Part shown: in pieces, positions 59,235 to 64,000 of the stretch | Numbering within the stretch: position 1 is the stretch's first letter | How the letters are laid out: every line of letters begins with the position of its first letter | Assembly: GCF_002368035.1 (NCBI RefSeq) | Contig: NZ_AP018222.1 | Coordinates: 3,512,534-3,576,533, forward strand | Origin: Nostoc linckia NIES-25 | Lineage (GTDB): Bacteria > Cyanobacteriota > Cyanobacteriia > Cyanobacteriales > Nostocaceae | Direction of reading: 5' to 3' | Length of the DNA stretch: 64,000 nt | Notes under the pieces: generated by a model | Told to the model about the DNA's origin: nothing | The model's database searches: none | Seen by the model: only the letters and a program-made list of their open reading frames with translations | Translations under genes and position numbers: made by a program

Positions 59235-61541
59235 ATGCTCAACAAGCCTATTTTCAAGGATTGTTATGTTATTCAAAAAATTCCGCCAGATAAAGTATTT
59301 TTATTATCCGAGAGAGATACGGTTTTATTGAGCGATCGCATTTATTATTTATTAGCATGTTTAATTGATGGGCATCGTCATGTTGACGAAATTATCGAAC
59401 TAATTCAATTAGAACTACTGCCAGATCGAAAATCGTTTTCAGATTATAATTTCTTTTTTCAAAATGTTCTTGATATTAGTATTAAAGCCCAGTCTGCTCT
59501 ATTTCAAATGGAAAGACAGGGCTATATTGTAGAACAAGATGATAAAGCGCGATCGCAATTCGCTATCTTCTGCAATCATCTGAATATCAGTCCTAGCAAA
59601 GCTCATCAAAAATTGCGATCGACTAAAGTAGCAGTAAAAACTTTTGGTTCGCTTCACGCTGATGATTTTATTGCCATTCTGAAATCCCTGGAAATTCAAA
59701 TAGCAGACGAAGGAGATTTCACAATAGTCTTAACTGACGACTATCTCCACCCAACTTTAGATGAATTCAATCAACAAGCGTTAAAATCCCAATCTCCTTG
59801 GATGCTAATCAAACCCTTGGGAACAATGCTGTGGATAGGGCCTATATTTAATGGTAACAAAACCGCTTGTTGGGAATGTCTAGCACATCGCTTGCGAGAT
59901 AATAGACCTATTCAAGCATTTATTCAAAGACATAAAAACATTTCTACTCCCTTATTTTCTCCTTCAGGGTTTTTAGCATCTACAGTACAAACTGCCTTAG
60001 GAATAGCAGCCACAGAAGTATTTAAATGGATTATTCAAGGAGAAAATAAACGTTTAGTAGAAACTATAGTTACCTATGATACTCTCACTTTAAAAACCCA
60101 AGATTGTGTCTTCGTTAAGCGCTCTCAATGTCCTACCTGTGGAGAAATAACTAATGGGTTGATAAGCGAACCCTTACCCGTTGTTTTAGAACACCGCAAA
60201 AAAACATTTATTGCAGATGGAGGACACCGTTCTTGTCCGCCTGAAGAAACCCTAATAAAATATCAACATCTAATTAATCCGATTACAGGTATTGTTCGAG
60301 AATTGAACAAAATACCAGGAAATCCATTAACCCATACTTATGTTGCTAAACATCACTTTTTGAGTGTTTTTGACGACATAACTAGCCTACGTCAAAATAT
60401 TGGAGGTAGAAGTTCCGGAAAAGGTAGAACTGATATTCAAGCACAAGCAAGTGGTTTTTGTGAAGCTATTGAGCGATATTCTGGGGTGTTTCAAGGTGAT
60501 GAAATCAGAAAAAAAGCCAGTTTTCAACAACTGCAAGAGAAAGGGATTCATCCTAATGTTTGTATGAACTTCAGCCAACAACAATACGAAAATCGAGAAC
60601 AATGGAATGTTGAATGTCAGGGCTGGTTTCAAAAAGTTCCAAAACCTTTTGATATAGAAAAACAAATTGACTGGACGCCAGTTTGGTCATTAACTCACGA
60701 AGAATTTAAATATTTACCAACCGCTTATTGTTATTATGGGTATCCTTTATCTGAGGAACCTGATTGTTGGGCAGATTCCAATGGATGTGCAGCGGGTAAT
60801 ACTATTGAAGAAGCTATTCTTCAAGGGTTTATGGAATTAGTGGAACGGGATTGTGTGGCATTGTGGTGGTATAATCGCCTGCAAAAATCTCATGTGGATT
60901 TAGAGAGTTTTAACGAACCGTATTTTCTCACCCTTAAACAGTATTATCAAAGTATCGAGCGAGAACTATGGGTGTTGGATATAACCAGCGATTTTAATAT
61001 TCCTACTTTTGCTGCAATTACTCGCAGAATTAATCGAGAAGTAGAAGATATTATATTAGGTTATGGAACTCATTTTGATGCAAAAATCGCTCTGGGTCGA
61101 GCTTTGACTGAAGTTAATCAAATTTTGCCTAATCTTTTATCTGCAAAAGACGATGGTAGTACTCAATATCCTATATCTGGCGATCGCCTAGCAATAGATT
61201 GGTGGAAAACCGCAACTTTAGCCAATCAACCTTACCTGATTCCCGATGAAGAAAAACCTGCAAAAATCTATACAGATTATCCCCAACTCGCCAGTGACGA
61301 TTTGCTAGAAGATATCAAACTTTGTCAACAAATTGTTGAAAAAAATGGTCTAGAAATGCTCGTTTTAGATCAGACTCGTCCTGATGTTGGACTGAGAGTG
61401 GCTAAAGTGATAATTCCAGGAATGCGCCACATGTGGAAGCGTTTAGGTTCGGGAAGATTGTATGACATTCCTGTAAAAATGGGATGGTTGAAACAGCCAT
61501 TAACAGAAAATCAACTTAATCCTTTTCCCATGTGGATGTGA
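59235..61541 (+). CDS. fused E1-like/YcaO azoline cyclodehydratase (TOMM heterocyclase)
   Basis: Builds azoline rings from Cys, Ser or Thr of a ribosomal precursor peptide using ATP. The 768-residue protein fuses both parts, as in PatD/TruD. The N-terminal E1-like/leader-binding half contains a tetracysteine zinc site, CWEC (C212, C215) and CPTC (C299, C302). The C-terminal YcaO half begins about residue 365. Its SSGKGRTDIQAQASGFCEAIERYSGVFQGD carries the ATP and Mg2+ acidic residues, followed by AAGNTIEEAILQGFMELVERDCVALWWYN and LGRALTEVNQILPN. The end NPFPMWM resembles the proline-rich C terminus of active cyclodehydratases. No precursor peptide or dehydrogenase gene is visible inside the window. 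Confidence 0.93.
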   Translation: MLNKPIFKDCYVIQKIPPDKVFLLSERDTVLLSDRIYYLLACLIDGHRHVDEIIELIQLELLPDRKSFSDYNFFFQNVLDISIKAQSALFQMERQGYIVEQDDKARSQFAIFCNHLNISPSKAHQKLRSTKVAVKTFGSLHADDFIAILKSLEIQIADEGDFTIVLTDDYLHPTLDEFNQQALKSQSPWMLIKPLGTMLWIGPIFNGNKTACWECLAHRLRDNRPIQAFIQRHKNISTPLFSPSGFLASTVQTALGIAATEVFKWIIQGENKRLVETIVTYDTLTLKTQDCVFVKRSQCPTCGEITNGLISEPLPVVLEHRKKTFIADGGHRSCPPEETLIKYQHLINPITGIVRELNKIPGNPLTHTYVAKHHFLSVFDDITSLRQNIGGRSSGKGRTDIQAQASGFCEAIERYSGVFQGDEIRKKASFQQLQEKGIHPNVCMNFSQQQYENREQWNVECQGWFQKVPKPFDIEKQIDWTPVWSLTHEEFKYLPTAYCYYGYPLSEEPDCWADSNGCAAGNTIEEAILQGFMELVERDCVALWWYNRLQKSHVDLESFNEPYFLTLKQYYQSIERELWVLDITSDFNIPTFAAITRRINREVEDIILGYGTHFDAKIALGRALTEVNQILPNLLSAKDDGSTQYPISGDRLAIDWWKTATLANQPYLIPDEEKPAKIYTDYPQLASDDLLEDIKLCQQIVEKNGLEMLVLDQTRPDVGLRVAKVIIPGMRHMWKRLGSGRLYDIPVKMGWLKQPLTENQLNPFPMWM

Positions 61542-61717
61542 GTGTCATACTCAAATATTTGGGTTTTCCATCCTAGATTAAAATCATGCTTTTTGGTGCA
61601 GCTATTTATATTTTTTTAAGTATTGGTTCTGGATAAGAAACTTTTGATTTTATTCAACATAAAATTTTATATTTGCAGCTAAGCGCTTAATATTATGCTA
61701 GGTTGATAATTTTAAAT

Positions 61718-62020
61718 TATACCGATTTAAAAAAAGAATGCGACAGACGGTAGGGGCACAACATTATTCATTGGTGTCAACTTAAGCTCAAACTGTTGCC
61801 CCACAATCGTTTTACCCCACCCCCAACCCCTCCCGGATGCTTTGGGGAGGGGAGGTTTTGCGCCAGCAAAACCGGGGTGGGGTAACGCGGATCTTGATGG
61901 TAAATGAGTAGAACTCGCTCATCACCTTTCTATCAGGGTTTGACGTTAAGTTGACACTAATGAACATTATTGTGCCCCTACGGATAATTGATGTGTCGCA
62001 AACATTATTTGAATTGGTAT
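61718..62020. repeat. family D element split by a 196-bp insertion
   Basis: Outer parts ATACCGATTTAAAAAAAGAATGCGACAG (61718-) and TGTCGCAAACATTATTTGAATTGGTAT (-62020) reconstruct a 100-bp element equal to 3098-3196 in reverse, once the insertion and one duplicated heptamer are removed. Confidence 0.85.
61768..61963. repeat. MITE-like element, family E (196 bp) nested in family D, 7-bp target duplication
   Basis: Terminal inverted repeats TCATTGGTGTCAACTTAA and TTAAGTTGACACTAATGA (one mismatch). ACATTAT lies on both sides (61761-61767 and 61964-61970). The interior is a GC-rich hairpin (TTACCCCACCCCCAACCCC / CGGGGTGGGGTAA). No coding potential. Confidence 0.9.
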
Positions 62021-62065
62021 TATTTAATCCAAAATCTAAAATTCTTTGTTCTAATAGATTTTTAT

Positions 62066-63151
62066 ATGCTTAATGGATATCAAATTATTGATGCTGATTC
62101 CCATGTTATTGAGCCTCCATCTTTGTGGGCTAAATATTTGGAACCAAAATTTAAGCACTTTGCTCCTTCCGCAGATATGAAAATTCAAGGAGAAGAGATT
62201 GTTGAGAAGATTTCGCAGCAAGTTCGCTACCAAGGAAATCAGCAAATGATGGAGGCTCACCCCAATGCTTATTTCAAGGGTTACGATGCTGAATCTCATA
62301 TCCAAGCAATGTTACAGATGGGGATTGATATTGCATTCATTTATCCAACATACGGGTTATGGCTTTGGGGAATTGACGATATGGCGCCGGAAGTAGCGGG
62401 AGCTTTTACTCGTGCTTACAACACTTGGTTATATGAAGAATTTTGTAGTTATGCTCCAGATAGGTTAAAAGGAGTAGGAGCGATTAATTTTCATGCACCC
62501 GAACAGATGGTGACAGAATTACATCGCATAGCTGAGTTTGGCTGGAAGGCTGTATTATTACGCCCCAACCCAGTTAAAGGAAGAATATTGAGTCACCCCA
62601 CTTATGAAGCATTTTGGACAAAATGCGAAGAAATGAACATAGCGGTGGGAATTCATGAAGGAACTCATAGTCGGTTACCAACTACAGGAGCAAAGCGATT
62701 TAATACTCGTTTTGCTCTCCATGCTTGCTCTCATCCGATGGAACAAATGATGGCACTTTTAGCCCTCATTGAAGGGGGTGTTTTAGAGCGTCATCCCCAC
62801 TTGAAAGTGGGTTTTTTAGAGTCTGGTTGTGGTTGGTTACCTTACTGGCTATGGCGACTAGATGAAGAGTACGAAAACTTATATTGGGAGGTTAAAGATA
62901 ATGTCAAAATGAAGCCCTCAGAGTATTTTCAGCGTCAGTGCTTTATTGCGATCGCACCTAATGAGCCTTACTTACCTCAAATTATCGAATATATTGGTGC
63001 TGATAACTTAATCTTCGGCTCTGATTACCCTCATATGGATCATCAGCCGAATATTGTGAAAACAGTTCTAGAGCTTGAGGCACAATTATCTCAAAAAATA
63101 GTACAAAAAATTGTTTGGGATAATCCTCACAAGTTTTACAGTTTGGCTTGA
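62066..63151 (+). CDS. metal-dependent amidohydrolase (Amidohydro_2 family)
   Basis: A 361-residue TIM-barrel hydrolase or decarboxylase of the amidohydrolase superfamily. The protein begins LNGYQIIDADSHVIEPPSLW (D-x-D-x-H-like metal site). It continues with MGIDIAFIYPTYGLWLWGIDD, VAGAFTRAYNTWLYEEFCSYAPDRLKGVGAINF, GIHEGTH, FLESGCGWLPYWLWRLDEEYE and IFGSDYPHMDHQ (late metal Asp). The ATG at 62066 is chosen; upstream in-frame codons would translate the repeat. It follows the heterocyclase in the same direction, and the next gene is 44 bases downstream. In the bottromycin RiPP pathway an amidohydrolase-family enzyme acts on the peptide; by analogy this one may act on the cluster product, but a metabolic role is equally possible. 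Confidence 0.88.
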   Translation: MLNGYQIIDADSHVIEPPSLWAKYLEPKFKHFAPSADMKIQGEEIVEKISQQVRYQGNQQMMEAHPNAYFKGYDAESHIQAMLQMGIDIAFIYPTYGLWLWGIDDMAPEVAGAFTRAYNTWLYEEFCSYAPDRLKGVGAINFHAPEQMVTELHRIAEFGWKAVLLRPNPVKGRILSHPTYEAFWTKCEEMNIAVGIHEGTHSRLPTTGAKRFNTRFALHACSHPMEQMMALLALIEGGVLERHPHLKVGFLESGCGWLPYWLWRLDEEYENLYWEVKDNVKMKPSEYFQRQCFIAIAPNEPYLPQIIEYIGADNLIFGSDYPHMDHQPNIVKTVLELEAQLSQKIVQKIVWDNPHKFYSLA

Positions 63152-63195
63152 AAAATTCCCAAGTTTGTTAACCCTAAATAAAAACACATATCTTT

Positions 63196-64000
63196 ATGCC
63201 AAAAAACTTCACAGTTACAGATCCATTAAAACCAGGTCAATGGTATGACGATGATACTTATTACCAAATTCTCTTAGTCGCTCCTCGCCAAAATAAATCT
63301 GAAGGACAATACATAGAAACAACAATCTTAACTCAAAAAAGAGGACAATTTAAAAAATACCCTCTTGACGAAAAAACACAACAAAATCTCAAAAATTATA
63401 TACCAGATATTGAGGATACTAATAAAACTATAGCCTCTTATCTTCCTTCTCCCGGAGTAGTTTTTCCTAAAGGTTTTCTAAATGCTTTGTTTTCAGATGA
63501 GTCTTCCAAAAATCAACCAATTGAAAGCAATAATTTTTACGATCCAATCCGAACTCTACTGCATACCCGCAAAATATCCCAACTAATTGCTAAAACCTGG
63601 CATTGCTACTTAGAAGCGAAAGCAACTGATGTGTGGTATGACTTTGCTCGTGGTAAATGGGATGAGATTGATTCTGATATTTTGGATGGTCTCATAGCCA
63701 GAGAAATTTTCTTTTTCGACCGACAATCTTCACCCGATCGCTTACTACCTAATAACCTTGATATTTATTATCCACTAAATAGCGAACAATTTGATGAAAA
63801 AGCAAGGTTTTTGATTTTACCTAGTAGTAAAGCTTGGCAGGGAATTACTTTGAGCCTCTTGATGGCAGGGCAGGCATATTATGAAATCAAGCAAGGTGAA
63901 AAAACATATTATCATCAAATTTCTCAGCCAATTCTCAGTACTGGTGAAATAGTTATTAAATATGGCTTAGAAGTTACTTGGGATAAGTTTCAAGGTGATA
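63196..64000 (+). CDS. unrecognised protein, 3' end cut by window edge
   Basis: An open frame of at least 268 codons with ATG at 63196, 44 bases after the amidohydrolase gene and in the same direction, so probably in the same transcript. It begins PKNFTVTDPLKPGQWYDDD. Later segments are KGFLNALFSDESS, LIAKTWHCYLEAKATDVWYDFARGKW, IAREIFFFDRQSSPDRLLP and KAWQGITLSLLMAGQAYYEIKQG. No signal peptide, membrane helix, Walker motif or zinc-ligand cluster is visible in this part. I do not recognise the family. Context suggests a member of the RiPP-type cluster. Confidence 0.75.
   Translation, partial: MPKNFTVTDPLKPGQWYDDDTYYQILLVAPRQNKSEGQYIETTILTQKRGQFKKYPLDEKTQQNLKNYIPDIEDTNKTIASYLPSPGVVFPKGFLNALFSDESSKNQPIESNNFYDPIRTLLHTRKISQLIAKTWHCYLEAKATDVWYDFARGKWDEIDSDILDGLIAREIFFFDRQSSPDRLLPNNLDIYYPLNSEQFDEKARFLILPSSKAWQGITLSLLMAGQAYYEIKQGEKTYYHQISQPILSTGEIVIKYGLEVTWDKFQGD

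Noticed and set aside
61555..61640. Short frame MLFGAAIYIFLSIGSG after the cyclodehydratase as a precursor peptide
   Set aside because: Sixteen codons, no Cys/Thr-rich core, no leader motif, no ribosome site.

Overview
The window is chromosomal DNA of a filamentous, Nostoc/Calothrix-like cyanobacterium. The evidence is the gene set (photosystem II psbD-psbC, ycf4, a PCP-reductase-domain protein, guaB3-yfr1-trxA, a MinCDE operon) and the very frequent HIP1 octamer GCGATCGC. Heptamer repeat arrays and many short palindromic or MITE-like elements are also typical of that group. The left edge cuts fmt and the right edge cuts an unrecognised gene.

Region by region. 0-11.9 kb: fmt (partial), an envelope-type hypothetical, a 2OG-Fe(II) oxygenase and a nitroreductase facing a methyltransferase-GST pair, the operon minC-minD-minE, and a four-carbon acid sugar kinase homologue. 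12-20.5 kb is an accessory island: a DUF29 gene and its decayed copy, a CHASE2 histidine kinase, a NarL-type response regulator, three small exported proteins, a PIN-type toxin-antitoxin pair, and a RAYT-type transposase surrounded by six near-identical REP-like palindromes. 20.5-27 kb: hemerythrin, Gfo/Idh/MocA oxidoreductase, glutamate dehydrogenase, ketoacyl synthase, lipoprotein cyclophilin and ycf4. 27.6-30.5 kb: psbD and psbC, overlapping by 17 bp with a GTG start for psbC, plus a small PCP-reductase-domain protein. 31-38.5 kb: a SWIM protein with an SNF2 helicase, a GNAT acetyltransferase and pnp.

39.7-44.3 kb holds an ergothioneine-type locus: EgtD, an OvoA/EgtB-type sulfoxide synthase and a DUF427 protein, meeting tail to tail a fused permease/substrate-binding protein with the architecture of EgtU/OpuC. 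44.5-54 kb carries core metabolism: ilvC, type II NADH dehydrogenase, YdcF, guaB3, the small RNA Yfr1, trxA, marC-like, a nitrilase-family hydrolase and class II aldolase. 54-64 kb: a Uma2 nuclease-like protein, a TPR protein, an AAA-like HTH protein, and the start of a probable RiPP (TOMM) cluster made of a fused E1-like/YcaO heterocyclase, an amidohydrolase and an unknown protein that runs off the edge.

The most distinctive features are the RAYT/REP system, the ergothioneine locus with its candidate transporter, the truncated RiPP cluster, and a rich set of MITE-like elements. Several of the elements have visible target duplications or nested insertions, and some repeats have entered coding sequence (SNF2 helicase, Gfo/Idh/MocA oxidoreductase, possibly the CHASE2 kinase and ketoacyl synthase). 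All functional calls come from reading the sequence and recalled family knowledge; no searches were run.
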